Positions 50,588-62,288 of a stretch of DNA of 64,000 bases are shown here, one piece after another; the stretch's first letter is position 1, and every line of letters begins with the position of its first letter. Below the pieces are notes generated by a model. The model searched no databases and was not told where the DNA came from. It saw nothing but the letters and a program-made list of their open reading frames with translations. The stretch spans positions 186,001 through 250,000 of the forward strand of contig NZ_JALLIX010000003.1 in the NCBI RefSeq assembly GCF_023242365.1, written 5' to 3'. Both the position numbers and the translations under genes were made by a program. This stretch comes from Pseudomonas sp. MWU13-2100. GTDB taxonomy: Bacteria; Pseudomonadota; Gammaproteobacteria; Pseudomonadales; Pseudomonadaceae.

Positions 50588-51364
50588 TCAACCGGCCTTG
50601 GCCTCGTTCTCGCTCTTCACTTCGACAAACCCGTCACACTGCAACTCCGGCAGCTCCTTGGCGCAATACGTGCTGCCCAGGTCCTTCAGTGCCCCGCACA
50701 TCCCCTCCAGACGCCCGTCCACCGCCTGCAAGTGATCGAGCAACTGACCAATGGCCCGGGCCACCGGATCCGGCATGTCTTCACTGACGCCATAGGCATC
50801 GAAACCGATCTTCTCCGCCATCGCCTTGCGCTTGGCTTCGACCTGATCATCAGCCTTCATGATGATCCGCCCCGGAATACCGACCACCGTCGCCCCCGGC
50901 GGCACCGCCTTGGTCACCACCGCATTGGAACCGACCTTGGCCCCGGCACCGACGGTAAACGGCCCGAGCACCTTGGCCCCGGCACCCACCACCACACCAT
51001 CTTCCAGGGTCGGATGGCGCTTGCCCTTGTTCCAACTGGTGCCGCCCAGGGTCACGCCCTGGTAGATGGTCACGTCATCGCCGATCTCGGCGGTTTCGCC
51101 GATCACGATCCCCATGCCATGGTCGATAAAGAACCGCCGCCCGACCTTGGCCCCGGGATGGATCTCGATACCGGTCAACCAGCGACCGAAGTTCGACACC
51201 ACCCGCGCCAGCCACTTCCAGCCCATGCCCCACAACGCATGGCCCAGGCGGTGCAGCCAGATAGCATGCAGGCCCGGGTAGCAGGTCAGCACCTCAAAGG
51301 CATTGCGCGCCGCCGGATCACGATGGAATACGCTCTGGATATCTTCTCGCAAACGCTCGAACAT
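50588..51364 (-). CDS. cysE: Serine O-acetyltransferase
   Basis: A 258-residue enzyme making O-acetylserine for cysteine synthesis. The left-handed beta helix shows hexapeptide repeats ([55 protein letters not shown]), with HGMGIVIGE at the active site. The C-terminus is longer than in E. coli. The ATG at 51364 overlaps the trmJ stop as TGATG. Confidence 0.95.
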   Translation of the reverse strand: MFERLREDIQSVFHRDPAARNAFEVLTCYPGLHAIWLHRLGHALWGMGWKWLARVVSNFGRWLTGIEIHPGAKVGRRFFIDHGMGIVIGETAEIGDDVTIYQGVTLGGTSWNKGKRHPTLEDGVVVGAGAKVLGPFTVGAGAKVGSNAVVTKAVPPGATVVGIPGRIIMKADDQVEAKRKAMAEKIGFDAYGVSEDMPDPVARAIGQLLDHLQAVDGRLEGMCGALKDLGSTYCAKELPELQCDGFVEVKSENEAKAG

Positions 51365-52146
51365 CACTGATCCTTCCGCTTAAGGAGCTCGCCCCGGGCC
51401 GCTTTTTCGGTTTCCGTGAGGATGCCCCGCAAAATATTCATCTCGGCGCGACTGACCGAACTGCGCCCGTACAGACGACGCAACCGAGCCATCAGATGGC
51501 GCGGCTTTTCGGGGTCGAGGAAGTCGATGGCCACCAGGGTCTGTTCCAGATGGCCGTAGAACCGCTCCATCTCATCCATGGTCGCCAGCTCTTCGCTGCG
51601 CGTCGATGCCACTTCCTGCTTCTCTACCTTGCTCGGCCGCCCGACGGCTGCCAGCCAGGACATCCGCACCTCATAGCTCAGCACCTGCACCGCGGTGGCA
51701 AGGTTGAGCGAGCTGAAGTCCGGATCGGACGGAATATGCACGTGATAATGACATCGCTGCAGTTCGTCGTTGGTCAGACCGGAATCCTCACGCCCGAACA
51801 CCAGCGCGATCTCGGCGCCCTGCCCGGCCTCCTCGACCACTTTCAGCCCGGACTCCCGGGGGTCGAGCAACGGCCAGGGAATCCGCCGGTCGCGAGCACT
51901 GGTGCCGAACACCAGATTGCAGCCGTTCAACGCTTCTTCCAAGGTGGCGACGACTTGCGCGTTTTCAAGGATATCGCTGGCACCGGAAGCCCGCGCATCG
52001 GCTTCAGCGGACGGAAAGATCCGCGGCTCCACCAGCACCAGGCGCGACAGCCCCATGTTCTTCATGGCCCGCGCGGCCCCGCCGATATTGCCCGGATGAC
52101 TGGTATTGACCAGGACAACACGAATATTTTGCAGCACGAGAGACAC
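51364..52146 (-). CDS. trmJ: tRNA (cytidine/uridine-2'-O-)-methyltransferase TrmJ
   Basis: A 260-residue SPOUT methyltransferase for position 32 of tRNAs. The knot shows [25 protein letters not shown] at the N-terminus and [18 protein letters not shown] with [16 protein letters not shown] at the SAM-binding loops. Divergent from suhB by 135 bases. Confidence 0.95.
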   Translation of the reverse strand: MSLVLQNIRVVLVNTSHPGNIGGAARAMKNMGLSRLVLVEPRIFPSAEADARASGASDILENAQVVATLEEALNGCNLVFGTSARDRRIPWPLLDPRESGLKVVEEAGQGAEIALVFGREDSGLTNDELQRCHYHVHIPSDPDFSSLNLATAVQVLSYEVRMSWLAAVGRPSKVEKQEVASTRSEELATMDEMERFYGHLEQTLVAIDFLDPEKPRHLMARLRRLYGRSSVSRAEMNILRGILTETEKAARGELLKRKDQ

Positions 52147-52281
52147 TCTCAGACTCGGCGAAGGGGAGCAAATCTTACAGAAGCACCGGGGATTGCGCCA
52201 CGAGCGCCAACGTCGTCCTTCTCCCCTGGAACTTTTCTGGTAGAATGTTCGGCTTTCTTTAACACTCTAGGTGAAACGTCC

Positions 52282-53097
52282 ATGCAGCCCATGCTGAATA
52301 TCGCGCTGCGCGCCGCCCGCAGCGCCAGTGAATTGATTTTCCGCTCCATCGAGCGCCTGGATACCATCAAGGTCGACGAAAAAGACGCCAAGGACTATGT
52401 GTCCGAAGTGGATCGCGCCGCCGAACAGAAAATTATCGACGCGCTGCGCAAGGCCTATCCGACCCACGCCATTCGTGGCGAAGAAACCGGCTTCCATGCC
52501 GGCAGCGGCGAAGGCGAAGAATACCTGTGGATCATCGACCCCCTCGATGGCACCACCAACTTCCTGCGCGGGATCCCACACTTCGCGGTCAGCATCGCCT
52601 GCAAATACCGTGGTCGCCTGGAGCACGCCGTAGTCCTCGACCCGGTCCGCCAGGAAGAATTCACCGCCTCCCGCGGCCGTGGCGCCCAGCTCAATGGCCG
52701 TCGCCTGCGCGTCAGCGGTCGCACCAGCCTGGATGGCGCCCTGCTGGGTACCGGCTTCCCATTCCGTGACGACCAGATGGACAACCTGGACAACTACCTG
52801 GGCATGTTCCGCGCCCTGGTCGGCCAGACCGCCGGCATCCGCCGCGCCGGCGCCGCGAGCCTCGACCTGGCCTACGTGGCCGCCGGTCGTTTCGACGCAT
52901 TCTGGGAATCAGGCCTGTCCGAGTGGGACATGGCTGCGGGCGCCCTGCTGATCCAAGAGGCCGGCGGCCTGGTGAGCGACTTCACCGGCGGTCACGATTT
53001 CCTGGAAAAAGGCCATATCGTTGCCGGCAACACCAAGTGCTTCAAGGCTGTGCTGACGGCGATCCAGCCGCACCTGCCGGCTTCGCTGAAGCGCTAA
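52282..53097 (+). CDS. suhB: Inositol-1-monophosphatase SuhB
   Basis: A 271-residue magnesium phosphatase. The ATG at 52282 has AGGTGA seven bases upstream; the upstream extension of the frame is a shadow of trmJ. Metal motifs are IRGEETG, LWIIDPLDGTTNF and SEWDMAAGALLIQEAGG. SuhB also joins rRNA antitermination complexes. A terminator follows. Confidence 0.96.
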   Translation: MQPMLNIALRAARSASELIFRSIERLDTIKVDEKDAKDYVSEVDRAAEQKIIDALRKAYPTHAIRGEETGFHAGSGEGEEYLWIIDPLDGTTNFLRGIPHFAVSIACKYRGRLEHAVVLDPVRQEEFTASRGRGAQLNGRRLRVSGRTSLDGALLGTGFPFRDDQMDNLDNYLGMFRALVGQTAGIRRAGAASLDLAYVAAGRFDAFWESGLSEWDMAAGALLIQEAGGLVSDFTGGHDFLEKGHIVAGNTKCFKAVLTAIQPHLPASLKR

Positions 53098-53112
53098 GCT
53101 TTCGCCGAACAC

Positions 53113-53152
53113 AAAAATGCCCCGTATCTTGCGATACGGGGCATTTTTTATA
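53113..53152 (+). terminator. suhB terminator
   Basis: Stem AAAATGCCCCGTATC with GATACGGGGCATTTTTT, then a T-run. The A/T outer pairs make it usable for the convergent glycine-zipper gene as well. Confidence 0.9.
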
Positions 53153-53167
53153 TCTCTACGGCAGGTA

Positions 53168-53722
53168 TTACTGAGCCGGCTGCCCCTGGTTCTGGCTCAG
53201 AATCAGGCGACCCTCCTTGTCCAGCGGGATCTGGTTGCCCGGATCATGATCCATCCGCACCTTGCCTTCCTTGCCGCCGACCTGATAGCGCACATCGTAG
53301 CCAACCAGCTTGTCGCTGACATCGTTGACCGTGTTGCAACGCTTCTGGGTCGTGGTGTAGGTGTCACGCTCCTGCATGCCCTCCTGCACCTTGTTACCGG
53401 CATAACCGCCGCCGACCGCACCGACCACGGTGGCCAGGGTCTTGCCGCGACCACCACCGACCAGGCTACCGAGCAAACCACCACCGACCGCACCCAGTGC
53501 GGTACCGGCCAGCCGGTGCTCATCCTGAACCGGCTTCTGCCGGGTAACCGCGACATCTTCACAAACCTGGCGCGGGGTCTTGATTTGAGTCTTGACCGGC
53601 TCTACCGCCAATACTTGCGCATACTCAGGGCCGCTTTTTACCAGGCTATAGGTGGCAACAGCACCCCCGGCAGTCACACCGACAGCACCCAATACCGCAC
53701 CGACCAGCAACGACTTGTTCAT
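53168..53722 (-). CDS. Glycine-zipper 2TM-domain protein
   Basis: A 184-residue envelope protein. A hydrophobic N-terminal segment (LLVGAVLGAVGVTAGGAVATYSL) is a membrane anchor or uncleaved signal. Residues about 72-112 form a glycine zipper (GTALGAVGGGLLGSLVGGGRGK, VVGAVGGGYAGNKVQEGM) as in Rickettsia 17-kDa-antigen-like proteins. A small C-terminal domain follows (YDVRYQVGGKEGKVRMDHDPG). Role in envelope integrity is inferred from family. Confidence 0.85.
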   Translation of the reverse strand: MNKSLLVGAVLGAVGVTAGGAVATYSLVKSGPEYAQVLAVEPVKTQIKTPRQVCEDVAVTRQKPVQDEHRLAGTALGAVGGGLLGSLVGGGRGKTLATVVGAVGGGYAGNKVQEGMQERDTYTTTQKRCNTVNDVSDKLVGYDVRYQVGGKEGKVRMDHDPGNQIPLDKEGRLILSQNQGQPAQ

Positions 53723-53779
53723 GTGAATCTCCTGACCATCACAAGCGGATCAATGCCCGCGCTTCTCCTAGCCTTGGAG

Positions 53780-53825
53780 TACAAAAAAAGGCGCGAGTTC
53801 AACACTCGCGCCTTTATCAGCTGAC
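53780..53825 (-). terminator. Terminator of the secD-secF transcript
   Basis: AAAAAAAGGCGCGAGTGTTG-type stem: GGCGCGAGT (53789-53797) pairs with ACTCGCGCC (53804-53812). On the minus strand the stem is followed by TTTTTTTGT. It lies about 35 bases after the secF stop. Confidence 0.8.
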
Positions 53826-53845
53826 AGCCTGAAGAAAGATCTCCG

Positions 53846-54760
53846 TCAAGGACGGTCGTCGACTTCCTTCTGGGTATTGGCCGGAGGAATCAGATCCTCG
53901 CTGTTCAGGTTCAACCAGATCAGCACCACGTTGGCGATGTAGATCGACGAGTAGGTACCCGCCAACACGCCGACGAACAAGGCGATGGAGAAACCGAACA
54001 GGTTGTCGCCACCAAAGAACAGCAGCGCGCTGATCGCCAGCAGGGTAGAGATCGACGTCGCCATGGTCCGCAGCAGAGTCTGGGTGGTCGAGACGTTGAT
54101 GTTCTCGATCAGGCTGGCCTTGCGCAGCACCCGGAAGTTCTCGCGCACCCGGTCGAAGACCACGATGGTGTCGTTGAGCGAGTAGCCGATGATCGCCAGA
54201 ACCGCCGCCAGCACCGTCAGGTCGAAGGTCACCTGGAAGAACGAGAGGATACCCACGGTCACCACCACGTCGTGGACCAGCGAGACGATGGCGCCGACCG
54301 CGAACTTCCACTGGAAGCGGAAGGCCAGGTAGATCAACACGCCGCCCAGCGCCATGAGCATGCCGAGGCCGCCCTGGTCGCGCAGCTCTTCACCGACCTG
54401 CGGGCCGACGAACTCGACGCGCTTGATCTGCGCCGGGTTATCGCCGCCGACCTTCTGCAGCGCCTCGGCCACCTGATGGCCCAGTTGCGGGTCCGCACCC
54501 GGCATCCGCACCAGCAGGTCGGTGGTCGCGCCGAAACTCTGCACGATCGCCTCGTGATAACCGGACTCGTTCAGTTGCTCGCGCACCTTGGAGACATCCG
54601 CCGCATGCTCGTAGGTCAGCTCGATGAGCGTACCGCCGGTGAAGTCCAGGCCGTAGTTCAAGCCCTTGTGGAAGCAGCTGAACAAGGCCAATGCGGTGAG
54701 AAACAGGGTGAAGCCGAACGCAACGTTGCGAACACCCATGAAGTTGATAGTACGTAACAT
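53846..54760 (-). CDS. secF: Sec translocon accessory protein SecF
   Basis: A 304-residue membrane protein with six hydrophobic helices and a periplasmic loop. Marks are the N-terminal NFMGVRNVAFGFTLFLTALALF, then GLDFTGGTLIEL, IIGYSLNDTIVVFDRVREN and the C-terminal GVLAGTYSSIYIANVVL. With SecD it uses the proton gradient to pull proteins through SecYEG. It lies nine bases after secD. Confidence 0.97.
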   Translation of the reverse strand: MLRTINFMGVRNVAFGFTLFLTALALFSCFHKGLNYGLDFTGGTLIELTYEHAADVSKVREQLNESGYHEAIVQSFGATTDLLVRMPGADPQLGHQVAEALQKVGGDNPAQIKRVEFVGPQVGEELRDQGGLGMLMALGGVLIYLAFRFQWKFAVGAIVSLVHDVVVTVGILSFFQVTFDLTVLAAVLAIIGYSLNDTIVVFDRVRENFRVLRKASLIENINVSTTQTLLRTMATSISTLLAISALLFFGGDNLFGFSIALFVGVLAGTYSSIYIANVVLIWLNLNSEDLIPPANTQKEVDDRP

Positions 54761-54769
54761 GGCAGCCCC

Positions 54770-56638
54770 TTAAATCCACAACTTCTTGAAGTCACGACCG
54801 CCGAAGATCAGGTTGACCATCGCGCGGGTCACCAGAATGGCCGTGAACATCGAGGTAAAGATCCCGAGGGACATGGTCACCGCAAAGCCTTTGACCGGGC
54901 CGGTGCCCATGGCAAAGAGGATACCGCCCACCAACAGCGTGGTCAGGTTGGCGTCGATAATCGCCGTGAACGCACGACCGAAGCCTTCGTTGATCGCTCG
55001 TTGCACCGTCATTCCCGCGGCAATCTCTTCACGTATCCGCGAGAAGATCAGCACGTTGGCGTCCACCGCCATACCCATGGTCAGGACGATACCGGCAATG
55101 CCCGGCAGGGTCAGCGTCGCCCCCAGCAGGGACATCAGCGCCAGCAAGGCAACCATGTTGAAAGCCAGCGCCACGGTGGCGATGATGCCGAAGAAGCGGT
55201 AGATGGCGATGATGAACAGCGAGACGAACAGCATGCCCCACAGCGACGCATCGATACCCTTGGTAATGTTGTCGGCACCCAGGCTCGGGCCAATGGTACG
55301 TTCTTCAGCGAAGTACATCGGTGCGGCCAGACCACCGGCACGCAGCAGCAGCGCCAGCTCCGAGGACTCGCCCTGACCGTTCAGGCCAGTGATGCGGAAC
55401 TGACTGCCCAATGGCGACTGGATGGTCGCCAGGCTGATGATCTTCTTCTCTTCCTTGAAGGTCTGCACCGGCACATCTTTCTCGACGCCGTCGACGACCT
55501 GCTTGGTGTAGGTGGTGATCGGCTTCTGCTCGATGAAGATCACCGCCATGCTGCGCCCGACGTTGCTGCGGGTCGCGCGGCTCATCAGTTCGCCACCGTG
55601 ACCATCGAGCTTGATGTTCACCTGCGGACGACCGTGCTCGTCGAAGCCAGCCTTGGCATCGGTCACCTGGTCACCGGTGATGATCAGGCCACGCTCGATC
55701 TGCGCCGGAGGACGATTACCTTCACGGAACTCGAATTCCTCGGAGGTCGCCTTCGAAGCACCCGGCTCAGCGGCCAGACGGAACTCCAGGTTGGCGGTCT
55801 TGCCGAGAATCCGCTTGGCTTCAGCGGTGTCCTGTACGCCCGGCAGTTCAACCACGATGCGGTTGGCACCCTGACGCTGCACCAGCGGCTCGGCGACACC
55901 CAGCTCGTTGACGCGGTTACGGACCGTGGTCAAGTTCTGCTTGATGGAGTATTCGCGGATTTCCGCCAGCTTGGCCGGGGTCATCGCCAGACGCAGTACC
56001 GGCTGGTCATTGAGGTCGGCCGTTACAATGTCGAAATCGTTGAAGTTCTTGCGGATCAGCGCACGAGCTTGTTCACGGGTATCCGTGTCAGCAAAGCCCA
56101 ACTGGATGGCACCATTGAACGGTGGCAGGGTGCGATAACGCACACGCTCCTTGCGCAACAGGCTCTTGACGTCGCCGTCATAGACTTTCAGGCGGGCGTC
56201 GACGGCTTTTTCCATGTCCACTTCCAGCAGGAAGTGCACACCACCGGACAAGTCCAGGCCCAGCTTCATCGGATGCGCGCCGAGGCTGCGCAGCCATTGC
56301 GGGGTGGTCTGTGCCAGGTTCAGGGCCACGACATAGTCGTCACCGAGGGCTTTGCGTACCACGTCCTTGGCCGGCAGTTGGTCTTCCTGCTTGGTCAGAC
56401 GCACCAGCCCGCCTTTGCCGCCGGCAGCCAGAGTGGCGCCCTTGACGGCGATCCCGGCATCGGTGAGCGCCTTGCTCACGCGGTCCAGATCGGCCTGGGT
56501 GACCTGCAACGCCGTGCTGGCGCCACTGACCTGGATCGCCGGATCGTCTGGATAGAGATTGGGAGCGGAATAAATAAAACCGACCGCCAGCACCGCCAGG
56601 ATCAGTAGGTATTTCCACAGAGGGTATTTGTTCAGCAT
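54770..56638 (-). CDS. secD: Sec translocon accessory protein SecD
   Basis: A 622-residue membrane protein with one N-terminal helix (WKYLLILAVLAVGFIYSAPNLYPDDPA), a large periplasmic P1 domain including GLDLSGGVHFLLEVD, and five C-terminal helices (GIAGIVLTMGMAVDANVLIFSRIREE). I used the ATG at 56638; a GTG lies one codon earlier. Middle gene of yajC-secD-secF. Confidence 0.97.
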   Translation of the reverse strand: MLNKYPLWKYLLILAVLAVGFIYSAPNLYPDDPAIQVSGASTALQVTQADLDRVSKALTDAGIAVKGATLAAGGKGGLVRLTKQEDQLPAKDVVRKALGDDYVVALNLAQTTPQWLRSLGAHPMKLGLDLSGGVHFLLEVDMEKAVDARLKVYDGDVKSLLRKERVRYRTLPPFNGAIQLGFADTDTREQARALIRKNFNDFDIVTADLNDQPVLRLAMTPAKLAEIREYSIKQNLTTVRNRVNELGVAEPLVQRQGANRIVVELPGVQDTAEAKRILGKTANLEFRLAAEPGASKATSEEFEFREGNRPPAQIERGLIITGDQVTDAKAGFDEHGRPQVNIKLDGHGGELMSRATRSNVGRSMAVIFIEQKPITTYTKQVVDGVEKDVPVQTFKEEKKIISLATIQSPLGSQFRITGLNGQGESSELALLLRAGGLAAPMYFAEERTIGPSLGADNITKGIDASLWGMLFVSLFIIAIYRFFGIIATVALAFNMVALLALMSLLGATLTLPGIAGIVLTMGMAVDANVLIFSRIREEIAAGMTVQRAINEGFGRAFTAIIDANLTTLLVGGILFAMGTGPVKGFAVTMSLGIFTSMFTAILVTRAMVNLIFGGRDFKKLWI

Positions 56639-56700
56639 CACGCCGCCCGCTTATGACGCGGGGCGCCTTGCGCGCCCCGTCGATTGTTAAGAGTTGAAAC

Positions 56701-57042
56701 TTAGATCGCTTTCAGCGTGCCTTTAGGCAGGGTGGCCGCGATGGCGCCCTTCTGAAACTTCATTTCGACGGTGTCGGACACTTCCAGCACCACGAAATCG
56801 TCGCTGACCTTGGTGATCTTGCCGGCGATACCGCCGGTGGTGACCACTTCGTCGCCCTTGGCCAGGTTGCCCAGCAGGTTCTTCTGCTCCTTGGCGCGCT
56901 TGGCCTGTGGACGCCAGATCATCAGATAGAAGATGACCAGGAAGCCGACCAGGAAGATCCATTCGAAACCACCGCCCATCGGGCCGGCAGCAGCGGCCGG
57001 TGCGGCACCGTCCGCGAACGCGTTAGAGATGAAAAAGCTCAT
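56701..57042 (-). CDS. yajC: Preprotein translocase subunit YajC
   Basis: A 113-residue protein with one membrane helix (GFEWIFLVGFLVIFYLMIWRPQ) and a small cytoplasmic domain (LAKGDEVVTTGGIAGKITKVSDDFVVLEV). It associates with SecDF. It lies between tgt and secD. Confidence 0.97.
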   Translation of the reverse strand: MSFFISNAFADGAAPAAAAGPMGGGFEWIFLVGFLVIFYLMIWRPQAKRAKEQKNLLGNLAKGDEVVTTGGIAGKITKVSDDFVVLEVSDTVEMKFQKGAIAATLPKGTLKAI

Positions 57043-57078
57043 TTAGCACTCCAGTTGCAAGAATTCAGTTCTGAAAAG

Positions 57079-59273
<2,195 letters not shown>

Positions 59274-59381
59274 GATGGGGTTCGTTCAGCAGGGCCGGGA
59301 AGTTTAGCGGAAATCGTAAAAATTGACCACGAAAGCCGATTGACCAACGGTAAACACGTCTCTATACTTCGCCGCCATTGA

Positions 59382-59466
59382 GCCCTGATGGCGGAATTGG
59401 TAGACGCGGCGGATTCAAAATCCGTTTTCGAAAGGAGTGGGAGTTCGAGTCTCCCTCGGGGCACCA
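59382..59466 (+). tRNA. tRNA-Leu (anticodon CAA)
   Basis: Eighty-five bases including an encoded CCA. The acceptor arm is GCCCTGA paired with TCGGGGC. The anticodon stem GCGGA/TCCGT has loop TTCAAAA, giving CAA. A long variable arm and the T arm GGGAGTTCGAGTCTCCC are present, as in class II tRNAs. It reads UUG codons. Confidence 0.95.
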
Positions 59467-59469
59467 TCT

Positions 59470-59504
59470 TAAAAAAAGACCTTGAATTTCAAGGTCTTTT
59501 TTTT
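59470..59504 (+). terminator. tRNA-Leu terminator
   Basis: Stem AAAAAAAGACCTTGAA with TTCAAGGTCTTTTTTTT, starting four bases after the tRNA. A clean factor-independent terminator. Confidence 0.92.
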
Positions 59505-59534
59505 CGCCTACAGAAAAGCGAAAGGCACCACGAT

Positions 59535-59562
59535 CCCTGTAGGAGCCGAGCTTGCTCGCGAA
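59535..59562. repeat. Single REP-like half
   Basis: CTGTAGGAGCCGAGCTTGCT followed by CGCGAAG is one REP core, without an opposed partner in the next 300 bases. Confidence 0.65.
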
Positions 59563-59631
59563 GAACGATAACGCGGTGAGCCTGCCGTGCGCCGCCGCCA
59601 ATCCCGACATCAATCGAGGATCGCCCGGTCC

Positions 59632-59910
59632 TTAACCCCTCTCCCCGCGCAACATTCCCTGCGTCAAATCGTCGATGACGGCCTTACCCATCTCGCCCAG
59701 GTAATGCGATGCCCAAGCGTAGCGTTCGCCGTCGCTTTCCAGGGCGGCATCGAGGGAAAGTGCTTTGGCGCAATAGAGCAGGAGGGAGGCGTGCTCCATG
59801 GCTTCCAGAATGGGAACGCCAGGGTTTACGCGAAATAGTTCACGTCCTTGGGAGCCACACTGGGAAAAGGTGATGACGCCTAGGGTTTTGCTTGTGGGTG
59901 GATTGCTCAT
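59632..59910 (-). CDS. DUF3077-domain protein
   Basis: A 92-residue protein typical of pseudomonads. The core ELFRVNPGVPILEAMEHASLLLYCA followed by YLGEMGKAVIDDLTQGML is the DUF3077 pattern. No signal peptide or membrane segment. Function unknown. It stands alone after the tRNA gene. Confidence 0.8.
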   Translation of the reverse strand: MSNPPTSKTLGVITFSQCGSQGRELFRVNPGVPILEAMEHASLLLYCAKALSLDAALESDGERYAWASHYLGEMGKAVIDDLTQGMLRGERG

Positions 59911-60555
59911 TGGGCACCTCCAGCGAATGCGTGGATGCTGGAGACTTGAAGCTGAAGCTCTTGAGTCGAAACGTTCATGCGCTACTCCTACCGTAGAAGA
60001 AAGCGCCAGCAGTCTAATCGATGATGGCGCCTATGCGCCTATCTTCTGTTCCACGGGTTTCCAGGCCCGGTCGCTGAATTGGCAGCGACAGGGAAAAGGT
60101 AGCGCGCACAGTAGGGAGCTGCAATGTGAGTGGCGGAGGTATGTAAGTCGAAAAATTTCAGTCGGCATAGAAGATCGTTCACAGCCCCAAGCTAGATGGC
60201 GATCTACCCGAAGTGCATTACGATCATTCAGGGATGACGTCTTGGGCTGCGACCAAAATAAATCCGTCACCATTTCCGTAGTCACCATTTCCGTATTCGT
60301 AGCTTTCCACTGCAAAAATCGAAGACAGCCTTCGGCCGATTCTGTTGAAAAAGTCGACCAGGACCGACGGTCCATGTATTGAGCGGTGAAAACGTCATTT
60401 TTGCACGCTGCTACGTGAAATCTGAGTCCTTACACCCGCTGCTCAAGACACGGATTTCAATCTCAGACGCGTATTTTTCTGCCGTGAAAACCGAAACCGA
60501 CTTTTTCAACAGAATCGGCCAGAAGCGGCCCTTTGTCCAACCTGCTACGCTGATC
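59911..60555. other. Intergenic region holding a miniature element
   Basis: 645 bases without a supported gene. The only structure is the 187-bp inverted-repeat element at 60334-60520. Short frames here have no ribosome sites or family resemblance. Confidence 0.5.
60334..60520. mobile_element. MITE-like element with perfect 23-bp terminal inverted repeats
   Basis: The first 23 bases (starting GGCCGATTCTGTTGAAAAAG) and the last 23 are exact reverse complements, enclosing 141 bases with no gene. I see no convincing target duplication. The end sequence resembles insertion-sequence ends common in pseudomonads, so this is either a miniature mobile element or the fused ends of a deleted insertion sequence. 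Confidence 0.6.
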
Positions 60556-61395
60556 TCACAAGACCTTGCCTTCATCACTGAGTCTTACCGCTTCTGCGAC
60601 TTTGCCAGCATTAAAGCCAATCCGCTCAATAAGTCGGCGTAGCAAGCCTGGCGCTCTCGCCACCAGCCCCTGGCTGCGTGGCACCGTCACTAGGTCACGC
60701 CTCTGCTCAATGCACTCCACCAGGGCGGTGACCACCCTCTCCAGTGCTACGAACTGCCAGATCCCCTGATGATTGTTCCAGACTAGGGTGGAAGACGGCC
60801 CAGCGATGACTGCCTCCATCATCGGCGTCTGGAAGAAGGTCGGGTGGAGTGATCCGACGCCCACGCCGTGCTGACGAAGCTCCAGGCGCAAGCTGTTACA
60901 TAGGGCCCAAACTCCAGCCTTGCTGGCGGTGTAGGCTGTATTCAATGGCGAATGAACGAAAGCGGCCATGGACGAGATGGCCAGTAGATAGCCCTGGCGC
61001 CCCTTAACGTAGGGCAGCGCAGCGCGGAAGGTGCGGGCCACGCCGTTAAGGTTGATATCGATGACCCGCTCAAACGTGGCTGGATCGATGTACTCCAGGG
61101 CAACCACCGAGCTGACGCCAGCGCCGGCGACCACGACATCAATTGCGCCGAAGTGCTGCGCAGCCTTCTTCAGAGCTGTCTCCAGACTCTCAATCGAGCG
61201 CACGTTGGCCACCCAACCGGCGGCGACATCAGGTCCACCCAACGCCGCAGCCATAACGCTCAGGCTATCCAGATCAAGATCTAGCAAGACCAGCTTCGCG
61301 CCTTTGTCGCGCAGTGCCTGCGCGGCGGCCCTGCCGAGCCCCCCTGTGGCGCCGGTGATGGCGATGACGCGGCCGTTCAGCGAGTAGCTTTTCAT
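60556..61395 (-). CDS. Short-chain dehydrogenase/reductase
   Basis: A 279-residue Rossmann-fold oxidoreductase. The cofactor motif is TGATGGLG (15-22), NAG is replaced by VAGAGVS, and the catalytic serine, tyrosine and lysine lie in ISSMAAF and YTASKAG. An aspartate after the second strand (LLDLDLDSL) suggests NAD(H). Third gene of a cluster with another dehydrogenase and a hydrolase; substrate unknown, perhaps a hydrophobic alcohol or steroid-like compound. Confidence 0.88.
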   Translation of the reverse strand: MKSYSLNGRVIAITGATGGLGRAAAQALRDKGAKLVLLDLDLDSLSVMAAALGGPDVAAGWVANVRSIESLETALKKAAQHFGAIDVVVAGAGVSSVVALEYIDPATFERVIDINLNGVARTFRAALPYVKGRQGYLLAISSMAAFVHSPLNTAYTASKAGVWALCNSLRLELRQHGVGVGSLHPTFFQTPMMEAVIAGPSSTLVWNNHQGIWQFVALERVVTALVECIEQRRDLVTVPRSQGLVARAPGLLRRLIERIGFNAGKVAEAVRLSDEGKVL

Positions 61396-61423
61396 GTGTG
61401 AACCTTATGCAAGTAGTAGGACA

Positions 61424-62284
61424 TCAACTTGGGGTCTGGGTACGAACGGATTCTTCCAACTCGTGGAGCAATCTTTGCAGGCGGGCATGGCGTGCCAGAT
61501 GCCAGTCGGTGAAAACGTTGAACAGGCCCCGCATCAGGGAGATGGGCGCCCAGCGAGCCGGTACCACGATGCGCGGCTGGCGCTTTTGCAGACCGCGCAC
61601 CATGCCACGTGCCACCTTTTCCGGTGCAATCGCCCGATGCAGAAAGGCCGGCAATAGGGCCTCGTTCATCTGGGTGGCGATGGCGTTGCCACCGAAGGCA
61701 ACCTTGGCAATAGCGGTCGCCGTCCAGCCGGGATAGAGCACGCTGGCGCTGGCCCCGGTCGCACTCAACTCAGCGCGCAGCGAGCGGGTCAGCGACTCCA
61801 CCGCCGCCTTGCTCGCGGCATAGGGCGCGTTGGCCACGCCGTTCAAGTAGGCATAGGTCGACGACGTGACCAGCACCTGACCCCGGTTGCGCACGACTTC
61901 CGGCAGTGCGGCGCGCATCGTGTGCCACACCCCAAACAGATCCACTTCAATGATGCGGCGGAACTCCACTTCGTCGCAGGTGCGTAGGGTCGCCGGTACA
62001 CCTCGCCAGGAGATGCCGGCATTGGCGAAGGCCACATCGAGACGGCCGAAGTGTTCAACTGCCTGCCGCACCACTGTCTTTGCCGCCTCGGCGTCAGTAA
62101 CGTCGAACGCCAGCGGCAACACACGTTGGCTATTGAACTCCTGAGCCAGTTGGTCCACCGCCTCCTGCGAGGTATCGGTTAGCACAAGGCTGGCGCCATG
62201 CGCATAGAGTTCGCGTGCACTGGCGGCACCGATGCCGCCAGCTGCGCCGGTGATCAGCACCACTTTGCCTTTAAGATGGTACAT
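61424..62284 (-). CDS. Second short-chain dehydrogenase/reductase
   Basis: About 286 residues from the ATG at 62284 (MYHLKGKVVLITGAAGG). The cofactor motif is TGAAGGIG, followed by FANAGISW and the catalytic SSTYAYL and YAASKAA. It has about 35% visible similarity in layout to the following dehydrogenase, suggesting duplication. It lies four bases after the hydrolase gene, so they share a transcript. Confidence 0.88.
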   Translation of the reverse strand: MYHLKGKVVLITGAAGGIGAASARELYAHGASLVLTDTSQEAVDQLAQEFNSQRVLPLAFDVTDAEAAKTVVRQAVEHFGRLDVAFANAGISWRGVPATLRTCDEVEFRRIIEVDLFGVWHTMRAALPEVVRNRGQVLVTSSTYAYLNGVANAPYAASKAAVESLTRSLRAELSATGASASVLYPGWTATAIAKVAFGGNAIATQMNEALLPAFLHRAIAPEKVARGMVRGLQKRQPRIVVPARWAPISLMRGLFNVFTDWHLARHARLQRLLHELEESVRTQTPS

Positions 62285-62288
62285 ATTC

